Source of the DNA: Cruorifilaria tuberocauda
Taxonomy: Eukaryota; Nematoda; Chromadorea; Rhabditida; Onchocercidae
Direction: 5' to 3'
DNA length: 64,000 nt
Assembly: GCA_013365365.1 (NCBI GenBank)
Contig: JABVXU010000071.1
Coordinates: 119,898-183,897, forward strand
Position 1 is the stretch's first letter. Each line of letters begins with the position of its first letter. Positions 25,475-38,600 of this stretch are shown here, one piece after another. The notes under the pieces were generated by a model. It was not told the origin of the DNA, made no database searches, and saw only the letters and a program-made list of their open reading frames with translations. The position numbers and the translations under genes were made by a program.

Positions 25475-27517
25475 TCGCTTATGTTTATATGTATGTATTT
25501 GATATTTTTTTATCCGGTAAACAAAAAAACAAAAAATCAATTAATAGGAATCGTTATATAACTTTAAAATTAGTTGTTTCAATTTGAAATACTATCTAAA
25601 TGAATCCGTTCATTTTCAAAGCTTATGTTTATTTTAAAATCTAGTTGGTGATTTTACCTTGTGATGGGAATTTTGGAAGATAAATTAAATCTGTAAAACT
25701 TTCTACATTCCATCACGTTGTTTATTAATGCTAAATCGAAGTATCGATCATTTGTTGTCGTTTACTGAATCTCCCCAACTTACCATGTTTCTTCTAAGCT
25801 GAAGTATTTCCTACAAATTTGGTAATTCAGGTTCACCTTGTATGCAATCTCTACAGAGCCTAATAAACCTAATAAAACTGAAGTTCGTCCCCATTTTTAG
25901 TAAATGAGCAAAATTTTAGTAAAATTAAAAAAACTTCAAGGATTTAAGAATTCTCTTACTTGAGAAGCTATTTCACATAACAATTTTACGTTGGTTCATA
26001 TTTTAGTACGTTTTATTTTGCATTTCCTTCAGATAGTGTACCTGTTTTTGATATACTTTACATTTTCTATAGATATTCGATTTGCATAATACTTATCTTC
26101 ACTTCAATTAAAAAATTAAAATATTTCAGTCAAAGAGTTAATTCACTGTAAAATCCATATCTATTCACTTCTAATATAGACATGAGAAAATTTTCAATTC
26201 TATCGAATTTCTGAATTTCTAAAACTTCCTGTAAAATCTTCAGCAGAACATTAAATATAACAATGAGAGGATCGAAAACAGAAAATCTTTCCTTCTAGTG
26301 AAATCCTGTATAGTCTGTCATCTTTCTCTTTTAGTTCTTAGTCGAATATTATTTATAAAGTATAGTATTTATAGACTTCATAAAGTGAATAAGGAATATA
26401 ATATCTACCATGAAATGAATACTGGAGAAAAATTCCGTATTATATGTTCGATAGAACAAAACTAATTACTATTTATAAAATGATGCTAAGATAAAAATTG
26501 AAACTAAAAGAAACTACTTTATCACCAGTTTCAAATGTGATTCCACTAATTGTCTAATTACTATTTTAGTTTCTCCCATCGCTTTTTATTAATTTTTCTT
26601 TATGCCGGAATTTGCTTTATATATAAGAAATAGATTAGTATGCCATTTATAGACATCGAAATTTACACCAATGAATTTTGGAGTAATATCAAATTCATAC
26701 AGAAACGAATGAATTGCAAGTGAAAATTTTTGCGTACGCAAGAATACAGTTTAAATTGAACTTTAAACACTCAGCATACTATAAACAATTTAGGAGCAGT
26801 TCTTACCTTAATTAATTTCAAGCAATCGGAAAGAAATTTTGAGACTTGGTCCTTCTTTCAAACTGAATTTTTGTTCATATTTTCATTCATCAATAATCGT
26901 TAGGAATGAGCTGATCACCCAAGTAAATCATGTTTAATTTAATAATCGCTTAAGTTAACATGACAACCAAGCTGATATTATGCAAAAGCGGATTAACTTC
27001 AGTTTTTTTTTGGATAACATTTTGCATATAATACTATAAAGAAAGCAATTTATTAATTCTCTACTTCAGTCAGAGTAAAGTTTTTTATAAAGATCAAGGA
27101 AATATTGAAAGCAGATATAAACAGTACAATCCAATTAAAAACAACAGATGAAATATGAAATATAATTTATCACAGTTCAAATACCAGAATTCCCGCTTTC
27201 TCGCTTAAATATTTCTGAAATCTAATAAAGCTTCGCATCATGTTATTCGAAGTAAATTAAGTGAAAGTCCCAACAACTTTTTTACGGCATTTCCAAAAAT
27301 AAGACTTGCGCAATTTTTTATGCAAGAAGAACTGAATGAGATCATACTTGCTGTTTCATCGTTTTGTCCTGAACTTGTCAAGTTTGACTTTTTCAGGTTT
27401 TCCTATAGATCATTAAAACAATCGGTCCATCTGAAATCAAAGAAAAGAAAAACTTTTAATAATCATAATACCCATTAATTCTTTAATCATGAAAAAAATT
27501 ACTGTGATATCGCCACA
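25475..27517. other. Intergenic region between convergent genes
   Basis: About 2 kb between the 3' ends of FRA10AC1 (plus) and the GPS2-like gene (minus). It is AT-rich and presumably contains both 3' UTRs. AATAAA-type hexamers occur, but I cannot assign the sites. No gene is visible. Confidence 0.5.
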
Positions 27518-29040
27518 TTACTTCAGAATACTCATCTGCAAACCAGAATATGCACTTGTGACTGCAGCACTAGAATTCTGTAAACTATCAGCAGAAAACT
27601 GCCTTATCGGAACTGATTTTACATCTGTATTCCTATCCTAAAATGAGTCGTTAAAAACTCATAAAATATGCACATAAAATATACACGATATACATAAAAT
27701 ATACCATATACAATATACAAGATTGTTTTGCTCACAATAAAATTTTGTGAATCCATATCTCTCTGAAGTTCTATCAAAAGGAAAACATCAGTGTGATGTT
27801 ACCGCTGAACAAAATGATTACTTCGTGCAAACCTTATTCCGAGTTTGCGACTGAATTAATTGACTATAAAAAGTGGCTTGGTTTTGAGTGCGATCTTTCG
27901 ACTTCGCAACTACTTCCTTGAGTTCCGCAAATAATTTACTTTTTGCTTCATCTAATTCAATCTTTCTTGCATTCAGACATTGAATCTGAAATTCACAATA
28001 GTAATCAATAATTTCACTTATTCAAATTTTTAATGCCGATTAATCTGTTCAGCATTTTAACCGAGGAAAAAAAAACTTATACATTTCGGAACAAATTCAA
28101 ATATTATACAGAATTTAACATTCCAATCCATTTCATTTTTCACTAAACGGTAAGCAGATTAACTTGAAAAAGTAAAGCTAATTATCCGCTTGAAAATCGA
28201 AAATAAGTTAATTTACTTTTTTTTCACATTCTCCTATCTCTTCTTTATACCAAGCATGTTTCTCTTCCTCATTTTTACGTTCCTCAGCACGCGCAGCACG
28301 CTCTGCACGATCTACAACAATTACGGATAAGTAATCATACTTTCATGGAAATAAAGACTTAGAAATTATATCTTTAAATCAGAAATCACGGAGATAAAAG
28401 TTTTCACATGAGCTGAACTTATATACTTTGAGTACTAAACTGCTTCATCCAACATTTCAGTTAGCCTATAATCTAATAGGGCATGCAAAGACTTTTTAGG
28501 TGCATAGAGTGATTGCTAAAAGCGCTTAGCAGACAATTTACCAATAAAAGTTGAAGTAATAAAACCAATTAAAAAGCAGTTCTGAAGAAGAAAGAAGAAC
28601 AGTTATCAGTTCTTCTCCTCAATCTTGATTACTTATCGCTCATGTAAAATAAATTAACAAATTTAATCAGATAGGACACAGAACTAATTCTGAAACGACC
28701 AAATGGAGAATAAATTAGATTATAGTAATCATTACACTTAATTAAATGGAACTTTTTGCATTTTGATTAAATCAAATTTCTTTTGAATTTTAAAAATATT
28801 AACTCAAGAAACAAAACCTCTTTCCTCTTCTTTACGTCGTGTCATAATCTGATCCAGTATTTTTCGGCGTACAGCATCCGTTGGTGGTAGCAGTGGTTTC
28901 CAACCAACGGGTAATGTTCTTCCTATTCCACGCCTTCGTGATAAGAATTCGGCGACACGATTATCAGCAACCGATGAAGAAGCTGTTGTTGCTGCTGCTA
29001 CAGATATAGTTGTTGTTGCTGTTGCTATGTTGTCAGGCAT
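27518..29040 (-). CDS. Coiled-coil protein resembling GPS2
   Basis: Exons: 28818-29040, 28217-28311, 27833-27985, 27518-27637; 591 nt, 196 aa. The N-terminus is Ala/Thr/Ser-rich low complexity. A short conserved-looking segment follows (GWKPLLPPTDAVRRKILDQI), then a long charged helix rich in Lys, Arg and Glu (about residues 60-150), then a polar Ser/Gln tail. The order of an IM..R.KEEE start, an EEI..CEKKI..L heptad segment and a KLF.ELK.V segment resembles the N-terminal coiled coil of G-protein pathway suppressor 2, the subunit of NCoR/SMRT corepressor complexes that binds TBL1 and NCoR. GPS2's long Gln/Pro-rich C-terminus is missing; the human protein is 327 aa. The exon model is firm by phase. 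The GPS2 assignment is by eye and tentative; another small coiled-coil protein is possible. Confidence 0.7.
27659..27722. repeat. Short CATAAAATATA tandem repeat in intron
   Basis: Four to five imperfect copies of a roughly 13-bp ATATGCACATAAA / ATATACATAAA unit inside the last intron of the GPS2-like gene. Confidence 0.6.
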
Positions 29041-30267
29041 TCATAAAACGCAAAAATCTATATTTAAAATGTGAGATCTGAGGAAAAAAAAGATGTAGAA
29101 ATATACATCTGCATTACAATTTAAACGTCTTAATATAACAATCAATTAAAATCAATTTAGAAAAATCAAAAATATTTCAGTAAGTAGATTACAATAAAAA
29201 AGAATGAGAAAAAAAGAATAATAGAAAAAATTATAAATTATAATTGTACAATTAAATTTTATTCATTAAATATCTCATCACTTAGCTCTTCTTTCTTTTC
29301 ATGTCTTTCATGTTTTTCATACTTATTTAAAAATGCTCTTAAATTCACACAAGCATAATGGCAAACGAAAGAGAAAGCAGCATATAACTAAACAAGGTAA
29401 ATGAATAAAACGGTAATCAATAACATTTGGAACGATTAAAGTTTCAACTTAATTTAAAAATTTGAAAATATTATATCAATCTATCATGTACGAGTAATAC
29501 TATCATTTTACCTTAAAGCTATTAGAAAACGAAACTACTAGAAAAGTCTTTCAATGCAAGTTCGGAATCAGATCCGGAAAAAAAGCTGAAGAGGGAAAAG
29601 ATGGTTCGGCCACAGTTGGCTCTTTTATGTTTTGAAAGAATAATAGAGAATAGGAGTTGGAATGTATTCTGAAAGTATTTTTACGTGATATTGATGCTGT
29701 AGAAAGCGCTACTACTAATTCTGGAAGTTCATTTAGAATCGTGAGAATTGGGAAATTTCTCTACGATCATTGCATATGGCTGGTAATTGAATTTATATGA
29801 ATTTAATAGAAATGTAAACTGGTGCAGGGTACGTGCATCAAACTCTGTTCTACTCTCGAACTGATGCTCATATCGAGAAGGACGATAAAATTGTTCAAAC
29901 ATTTCCAAGGGCTATTGCTTGAATCATTTCAGAAAGGTAATATGATCCTTCTTACGATCTTTTTGTATTAATCAATTGTTAAATTTATTGCTCAGAACTC
30001 TTTCTATGGAAACTTTAAATTGTAGAATTCACTCCTCAAAAAAACATCGAGAATGTTTGCACATATTTTATCATTATACTGCCGATTTATAAGCAAAAAT
30101 TCATATCAATAAATGCCGAGCAAATCGCTCAGATAACTTCCAATAATATTATTCAAACTTACGATAGCGATAATCGAATGAAAATGGAATCCATAAACAA
30201 GCTGAACTATTCAGGATGAGAAATTGAAGTTTGCGGAAGCATACAGGAATAATACAATTTTCAGATA
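29041..30267. other. Divergent intergenic region, GPS2-like and ASCC1 promoters
   Basis: About 1.2 kb between two divergently transcribed genes. I see no coding exon. A reading frame around 29870-29935 has a usable donor, but its phase does not fit ASCC1 exon 2. Confidence 0.5.
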
Positions 30268-30276
30268 ATTTCTCAG
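30268..30276 (+). promoter_or_regulatory. Probable trans-splice acceptor of ASCC1
   Basis: AATTTCTCAG ends 11 nt before the ATG at 30288, which supports this ATG as the start of the ASCC1 homologue. Confidence 0.5.
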
Positions 30277-30287
30277 TCATCTTGCCA

Positions 30288-33200
30288 ATGAACTTCCCCC
30301 TGTTTGTTCCTACGTATGAAATTGATGGACGCATTTATAGACGTAATATTCAGAAGACGCGAAGGTTGGAAAAGCTATTAACTTTACGAATTTAGATGTG
30401 TATTTCGATATTTAGCAGTACCAATATTTACATATTTAATTAATTTAGAATTATATCAGTATCGTTTACAAGAAATATATGGTAAAAATAGAAAAAAGTT
30501 CGATATTGTAGATATGTTTCAATTAAATAATAATAGTTTGGTTTTACTGGAGTACCTAAAGAATTAAGTAAAGGAAGGCCATAGTCGAGTTTGAGATACT
30601 TAACACATTTATCCCATCGGGTTAAAGATTTGTCGAGATTCGATTAATCATAGGAAAGTTGTACGAAATTCGCGTGTATGACTTATTTCTGTCATACTTC
30701 ACAAAAATGAGGAACAGTCGAAGGTAGAGGAACAAAATGATTCTATCTCCCATTTTGTTGGAAAATTTTATATTCAGTATATTTTATTTTATATTTAGTG
30801 TATTTCTATTATAAGAAGGAAGATAATGCTTGTCATATTCGTTTCAATTATCCCTCTTATTTCTTCTATATTCCAGTTTGCTTTTTATTCTTCAATTTAT
30901 TAATTTATTTCTTCGCTTAAATAATTATTAAATACTTCATCGGCATAATTTTTTTCGCAATTAATAGAATTTCGATGAAGTAAATATCACATACGTATTT
31001 ATCTTATACATGAATTTATTTTATACATATTATATCTTATACAGGAACAACTATCTATACAATTTATGTATATTATCATATACATAAATTTATTTTAAAA
31101 TCACTTGCTAGTTGAATGACGAAATTTGTCGTTGTTTTTTTTATAGAAATGAATATGAGGTAAATTTTGGAACCAGTGATACAGCCGATTTATACGGTGA
31201 AAGCGATTCTTGTAATTCAGCTGGTTTGTTACACAACAATTGATTTTCTTTCTCTCAAAGAATATATGCACTGTTGAAATTATAAGCGAGAAATGATAAA
31301 GAAGTTTAAATGGTCATTCAAAAGCACAAATTACAGTTTTCTGTATGTTGAACATATTAATGCTATGCATGTGGTTATTTTGATCCTTTAGGTAGACTAA
31401 TGCCATTGGTATGCCATCTATATCATTAGTATTATTATTTTTTAGACGAGATACGATATTATGGAGTATTTCCTACTTTGCATTTCGAATTTTGTCTTAT
31501 ATTTAAAACGATGTAATAATATATGTTTCCTAGAGTATTTTCTCTTCAAGCTAAGATATTGAATTCTGTCGTTTGAATTCGTTTAACGGCGTTTTTTGAA
31601 TTAAAGCACATCTAAAGAAATATTTCAGTGGATACGCTAAACAGCTCCGATGACAGTAGATCAATGAGTAGTGAGTCGAGTAATCTCCTAACAACAGATG
31701 TGAGTGATGAAACAGATAAGGATCAATTAAAGCAAAACGAAGAATTTATTGTAAATTACAATAAAGACACAAAAAAGTGGACAGCTAAGTAATTTTCAAT
31801 GCCGTTTTTATTATCTTTGGTTTTTGAAGCAAAAAATATCATTCGCGCTCAATTTTCCAAAAATACAAGTTTGTATTGCTCATGTCGTAGGCAAAAAGCA
31901 CAGTTATGAGTAAAGATAATGAAATATTTGAATTGATATATCTTTCTTAATATGCTGAGAACACTCCCGGGTAATAATTTTGGAATACTGGTACTTATGA
32001 CACACTAAGAAGGCAAGAAATTGCCTTTTTGACTGCTTATTTTTAATTTTATATTCTGTGTTTAGATGTGAATTTTTAATTCTAAATTATTTCATTCGGT
32101 GTCATATTATTAATATTTAAGAAATTTAATTAAGAATTAAAATCCCCTTCTCGCTATGGCGTCTTGTTATCGGACCGAAAGGATCTATGAAAAGGAAAAT
32201 TGAAGAAGAAACGAACTGTCGGTTAAATTTTCCAGTGAAGAAAAAAACAAGACGTCCTGTAGGTATGCAACCTTTTTTAGACTACTGCAAAAATTAGGTC
32301 ATTGTTGGTGGAATATGCGCAATCTTTTGATTGTTGAATGTACCGTTCACTTTTCTAAATATTGCTTCAATACAGTTATAAATTTAATTATAAATTTATT
32401 ATAAATTATAATTATAAGTTATAAATTATAATTACAATCATAATTATAATTATAAATTGAACTTCCTTTATAACTATAACAAAATCTATATATCACCTTT
32501 CGCTCTTGAGCTCAAATTTTAATCCAAACAAGTAGTAACGACGGTTTGCTTGATCGTCATTATTTCCACATAATATTCAAGATAGTTATTCTCTTGTTTA
32601 TGTGAGTTTTTTTTTTAGGTATTTTATTCTAACCTATCATTTTTTCATAGAAATCGTATCAATAACATCAGAAGAAAGCGTGATGCGTTGCCGCGATCGA
32701 ATCCAGCTGATAATTCATGGAGCGCGTGGTAGAGCCTCATACACGCATTTTGTTTCAATTCCTATGACGCATCAGACTATTAAGGATAGTTTTCTCAAAT
32801 TTATCACCACAATTAAAAGTGATGAAGAATTGTCGGTAAATATTTTTTTAAGTCTTTTCAATACAATTCTTTTTCTGCTTTTCTTGATTCTAGATACCGT
32901 GAAAAATTGCAAAAAGAAAACTTATGCCGTCTGTGGGACCGGTGTTTGAATAAATTTGTGATTTGCTTTTTTAATTTCCTTGTGCACTCTTCAGCTCTTT
33001 TCCTTGCAGGACTTATGTAGAGAAGAAACGGTTTTTCAAGAATCAAGGAAATTACATTTGACGATAACAATGCTATCACTGTTGGACAGTGATGAAGAAA
33101 GATCCGTTTCGAATTCGTTGGAAGCAGTAATCAATACGCGCGTAAGGTATTACATTTAATTTACTTCATTTTTTTTGTTTTGTTCTGCCAGTGCTCTCGG

Positions 33201-34432
33201 TTGCCTGATTTTTTAAATATTTTTGTTATAGTTAAAACATTTAGCAAGGATATAGCTTCCGAAAAAGCAAAATCTGTGGAAACAAAAAAGTGATAATTGG
33301 TGTGTGAGAACGGGTAAATGTTGGTAGAACGGTAGAACGTTTTACTGGAATATCTCTCATCTAAACAAGGTTATTGTAAAAAAGGCTGGGATATTAGTTA
33401 AATAATTCAATTTATTAGTTAGTTACTCGGCATTTAATCATTCATCCAGGTATTTAAAATAGATTGATTCAACACAACTTCCTTGATTTTTCACATTTTG
33501 TTCATTTTGAGAGATATTTTGAGTGGTAAACCATTGGAAGTGGAAGTTAAAGGATTGGAAATAATGAACGACGATCCGACTCGTGTTAATGTATTGTATG
33601 CTCTAATCTCTTCAGAAAAGTTCGTTCTTTTCAATTTTCTGATTTTTGATTTTTATTTGAATTAACTTTTTCTGAAGTTTTATCAAATATTCCTTACAAG
33701 ATCTACTCTTTTCAGATTGGCCGATATCGCAAATACGATAGCAGAAGCTATGAGCGATACAGGTTTCGCTCCACAACAGAATTCAGTAAAGATACATTTG
33801 ACTTTAATGAATACTAGATATATGGTTAGCACTGTGAAATTTGAAGAAATTTTTTTGGTAGTTTTCGTGACCTAATATCATTTATCAAGAATTGAAATAT
33901 AATTTTACAGTGGGAGAAGACGAAAAAACGAGGAAGGATGGATGTGACGAAGTTATTGGAGAAATATGGAAATTATAACTTTGGAAAAGTTATAATATCT
34001 GAAGTAAGTTGATATATTTCTGAAAAAGCCTGCACTAAAATAATTTAAGGTGCTGAATTTCTAAGAACTATAAGGTAGAAACCACTTCGAACTATTTATA
34101 TCTTGTTGTCCTACAATCAATCAGCCAGGTATCCAATATTAATGGACTGAAGTACAGTTTGTGAAGTCTTTAAAAACCTTTAAGTGTTCTACATGATTAC
34201 AAAAACAGCAAATTCTAAGTTAAGAAAATTAATTTAAATCATGGAATGATAAAAATCACGCTTCAAATAGTTTACATGATGAGTTATTCAAGAAATATCA
34301 ACATCACTTCTCAATTTCAACATTTATCTGTTCTAGATTCATATATCCAGTTTAAAGGGACCACTAGATGAACATGGCTATTATTCATCGATTGGAATGT
34401 TTGAATTGGATAGAATATCACATAATATATAG
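30288..34432 (+). CDS. ASCC1: ASCC1 homologue (KH + AKAP7-like 2H phosphoesterase)
   Basis: Exons: 30288-30364, 31147-31223, 31629-31788, 32135-32262, 32651-32835, 33010-33146, 33512-33619, 33716-33824, 33911-34003, 34337-34432; 1170 nt, 389 aa (human isoforms 357-400). The N-terminus has YEIDGRIYR, like the start of human ASCC1. A KH domain follows with GPKG at residues 118-121. The C-terminal 2H phosphoesterase domain has both catalytic H-x-T motifs: HLT at 225-227 and HLT at 318-320. Between them are DILSGKPLEVEV and IMNDDP, close to the human protein. ASCC1 is a subunit of the ASC-1/ASCC complex and regulates its recruitment during alkylation damage repair. Start and stop are well supported; the acceptor at 32131-32134 (TTAAG) lacks a pyrimidine tract but gives the right phase and KH start. 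Confidence 0.93.
32371..32462. repeat. AT palindrome cluster in ASCC1 intron
   Basis: Repeated ATAATTATAA and ATAAATTATAAT units in both orientations give several overlapping inverted repeats within intron 4 of ASCC1. Confidence 0.7.
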
Positions 34433-35631
34433 GATATGAAATTGTCTCAATAACCAGTAATAATTATTTTCATACAGTATCATTTCCTGCAATGTTCCCT
34501 CCAACTTACATATTTACTTTACCATAATTTATTGCAAAACTGATATTATGATTTTCTAAAATAGTAGAGCAGGAAGTAAACAACACTAAAACAAGAAGGA
34601 AATGTTATGAAACAGTAAGTATATTAATTTGAAGTTTCTTTTTCCACATTTTCCAAATTTATGTAAAATAGCTTCTCTTTTTAACCTTTGCGATCTTAAA
34701 ATTTTTAAACTTTCTTTTTTTTTCGTCCTCTTTTGTGTTATGTTTTTCAACAAAAAAAAATTCTTTTAGTCTTTTCTCTCACGAAATTTTCAATGTTGAT
34801 TAAATAGTTTCATTTTTTATTGAAGTAAATTTTTCTTTCGGATAAGCCGTTTTTATCTTCCTGAATGCAATTTTCGTTATTAAGATCTTTTGGGTTTTAA
34901 TGCTGATATCATTGAAATTATCGCTATATTGTATTTCTTCTAAAAGCCTTTTAAATAATAGTTGACATGTTATTTACTTGTGTTTAACTATTAACTATTA
35001 TTTGTTATCTCTCATATTTCGCCGATATACGTTGTACGTTTATTCACACGATTGATTGAACAGATTAAACAGATAATTGGTTAGGTTTAACATCTTAACT
35101 TCATAATGTACTATTCGTAGTAATTTTTCAGTAAGAAACCTACTCCTTTTTAAATTATCACTGCATTGTATCGTAATAATTGGTAACTTTCGGAATAACA
35201 TTTACTACAGGTGAATTCAGGAATACTGAGCTGAGGTAAATTGAGAAATTTAAGAATATTCCAATTTATTTTGCTGCTTTCGGAATCAGTACATAACAAA
35301 CCTCTTGAAAATAACTGTCACTCAGAAATGACTCAGGAATGAGCGACTCAGAAATTGACTTTCATCATGATTGTCTATGTTGATTAATTTGTTTTTTTCC
35401 CGTTATTTTGTATTGATTGCTTTTGAATTCAAAAAAGATTTTTATCCACAAACCTTACCATGGTATGCTCAAATCTTTAGTGTTCAGTAGAATTTAGGAT
35501 AAATCTTATAGTGAATGCCTGCCGATCACGTTACACAGAGAAGGCATTTTAAACAAATTTTTATCATTCAAAAATATTTGTTAGCAGCAGAAATAGAAAT
35601 AAGCAAAAAAGACATTTGAACGATAAATTAA
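34433..35631. other. Intergenic region between convergent ASCC1 and USP19
   Basis: About 1.2 kb, T-rich near 34680-34760, between two converging 3' ends. No gene or repeat of note is visible. Confidence 0.5.
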
Positions 35632-38600
35632 TTACTTAATTATCCACCTAATCGACTTATTGGGAATTATTTTCTCAGTCTTGCCAACTTTGTTTTCATG
35701 CACAATTCGTGAATATAAGAAGCAAAAACATGAGTAACAAAAGAATGCAATAAAAAAGAGCATTACAGAAGGAACAACTGCTGAATAAGCTGAATATGTT
35801 GGAATAAAGAAGACATCAATTACAAATGAATCATCAATTATCACCGCATATTATCAACCAGTTATATATAATAAAACAGTGCATTTTTGTGAAGAAATAG
35901 GAGACAAAGTTTAAAGAATTCGGCTAGCCAATGATAACGCAAAAAGAATGCGGAAAAGAACAACTGCAGATTACCAATTATCCAATACCATAATGCTTCT
36001 TGAGCAAATCCTGCGTTGCTCTGCCATGCTGTTTATAGAACAATAAGTAAGCGTCATCGTTTTGAACACGGGAAAGTTGGGCACGTGTCACTATAGAATC
36101 GTCGAAATTACGCCAATCTATAAAACGTAATTTACTAAAAGATTCACTGAGATTTTAAATAGAAATCAAAATTTTTATTGAGTCAGTAAAAAGTCTCTAA
36201 AAATCCATCGAGAATAAAAAACCAAAATTTGCATTAAGTAAACTAAATTGTAGGTATGGAGATGAAAGTAAGAAAATCACCAATTTCTGTTGTCTTTCCA
36301 TCGATGCTTAACAGTCTACCTAACGATATGTAATGTCCGAAATAGCTACTCCCAGAATGACACACTACACCTGTCAAATCGTACTTCGTTTCCTGGAAGA
36401 TGGAAGAACTGAGCAATATACATTTTTATTGACACGGTACTCTTTTGAAGAAAAGAAAAGAGAACGAAAATCTCCAAGAACGAAGAAGTGCAGAATGAGA
36501 TTAAGAAAACAAACCAAACCAGGTCTAATATAACAACATTACTTATAGTGAAAATATTTTTGGTACTTTTAATTCAAATGTTCAACCTGTCCTGATGGAG
36601 CAGTATCGGATAAAAACTGAGCCAAGTCCAGATTATCAAGTGGATAACGAACGGGACGATCATCCTTGGAACGACGATGTATGGTCATAAGTGATGTTGT
36701 GTAAATGAAACGTTTTAACTGGATAATCAAAATAGGAGGCAAGCGATACAGAACGAGTTGCTTAGTTGCTTCCACATGTTCTTTGCATTTACTGCAGTAC
36801 CTAAATTAAAAAAAAAAAGTGAAACATAGATGCTACGTTTATTTATTATTTTGATAATAATTTAACTTTCTACTAATAAAATGCACTGCTGAATATAACA
36901 GCATTTGCGACGATTTCGATGCAATTTCCATTTTATTGCTTATTATCACTGCATCCAGAATTTAGTGAAGTTGTCGAATTACAAAACACACCACGACTCC
37001 TCCGGTTTAAGACGTTCCGTTTCTGAGAACATTGCTAACATATCATACAATGATGGATTCGAAGCAATACTACTTGAACTTGCCATTGATGATGACATCT
37101 TCTGATAGTAAGCTGTTTTTTCGACATCGATATCCTATAGCGAGATAACTTCAATTTTTATATGAGTGAAATTTGGTGAAATATTAAGGAGACATAATAA
37201 CTTACCACATCTCTTTTTGTTTCGACTGTCAAATATTCCTTACCACACTTCAAGTTCCACCAGTTAATTGACAGGAAAGTTCCATTTGGTAAATCCAAGG
37301 CTACTGAAACTTGTACACAAAAACTAGTAAAAAACATATGTCATGAGTGATGATCAATTTTATGATCGAAATTACTTTTTATAAAACTCAGTTTTTTCTC
37401 TAAATTCATTTTTATGATCGAAAAAATAAAAAGTAATTTATTATATTGTTCATAAAAATCAGATTACACTAATTTTATTGATGCAAACTAATAAGATTAA
37501 CATCACTTCTTGAAAAACATACAAAAGAACTAGTAACTTTTACTAATTGTTGTGACCACACTTTTTGTACGTATGGAATAATAAAATTGAAAAAATAAGT
37601 TATGAAATTCTTAGAAAAGCAAATACCATCAGATCGCAAGTCAACCAATGTATCACCAATAACAGCATCCGATTGCTGTAGTTTACGTACTAAGAATAAT
37701 TTTGATTCCGCTCGTGATTTATTTCGCGGTTCACCAAGAACCATCTGTCTTTTGGCAGCAACAGGGACCACTTCCATCTAAAAGAAATGGAAATATGGAC
37801 TTACGGAAAAAAGTCATATTACAATAGTCATATTACAATTTTCCCTTTTGTTATATCATCGATTTGACCCGCTGATGATTCTCATCTGCAAACCCTCGGA
37901 AAGCTTCACTTTTAAACTTGAAAATGTGTAATATGCGATCATACCGGGAAATCACCAATATTTCCATTAATAGCTGATGCTGAAAAGCACGAGCTGGAAG
38001 TTACATATGGTTCACGACAAGATTCCAACTGATCAATTGCTGCATCGTTATTATTCTCAACTGGTGGTTGGAATACATTGACTGAGTGTCTACAAAAATT
38101 AATGCAACGAATAAATAGAAAAGACTGGAAAAGTGAGTGTACGTTACTTTCATTTATCTTTCCTAAAAAAGCATTCCTGAACAAAGAAGAAATAAATACG
38201 AATAATCTGTGGCTGCTGATAATTTCCACCTTACATGAGTTTATGTATTTATAACAATACTATACTCAATACCATATTTGTCACTACAGAAAAAAATATT
38301 TTATCGGTCACCATAAGTACAACAAATATCTATTCCATTAATTAAGGAACTTGCGCTAACTTGCAACGACTTTCCAAATTGCGCATAATATTCGAATAAG
38401 TGGCCCGTTTCTTAGGTAACGAAATGATAAATGGTTGCCCAACAGCTTCTGCTTGAGTACGCGATCTACAGCTGGTTTTATGATCCGGCCAATCTGACAC
38501 TTGGCACTCACTAAAAAATATAATCGAAAATTCCTTTGGATTATTTGATAAAGCAGCTATTAGCAAAATTTCTATATCAGCAATGAAATTATTTTCAACA

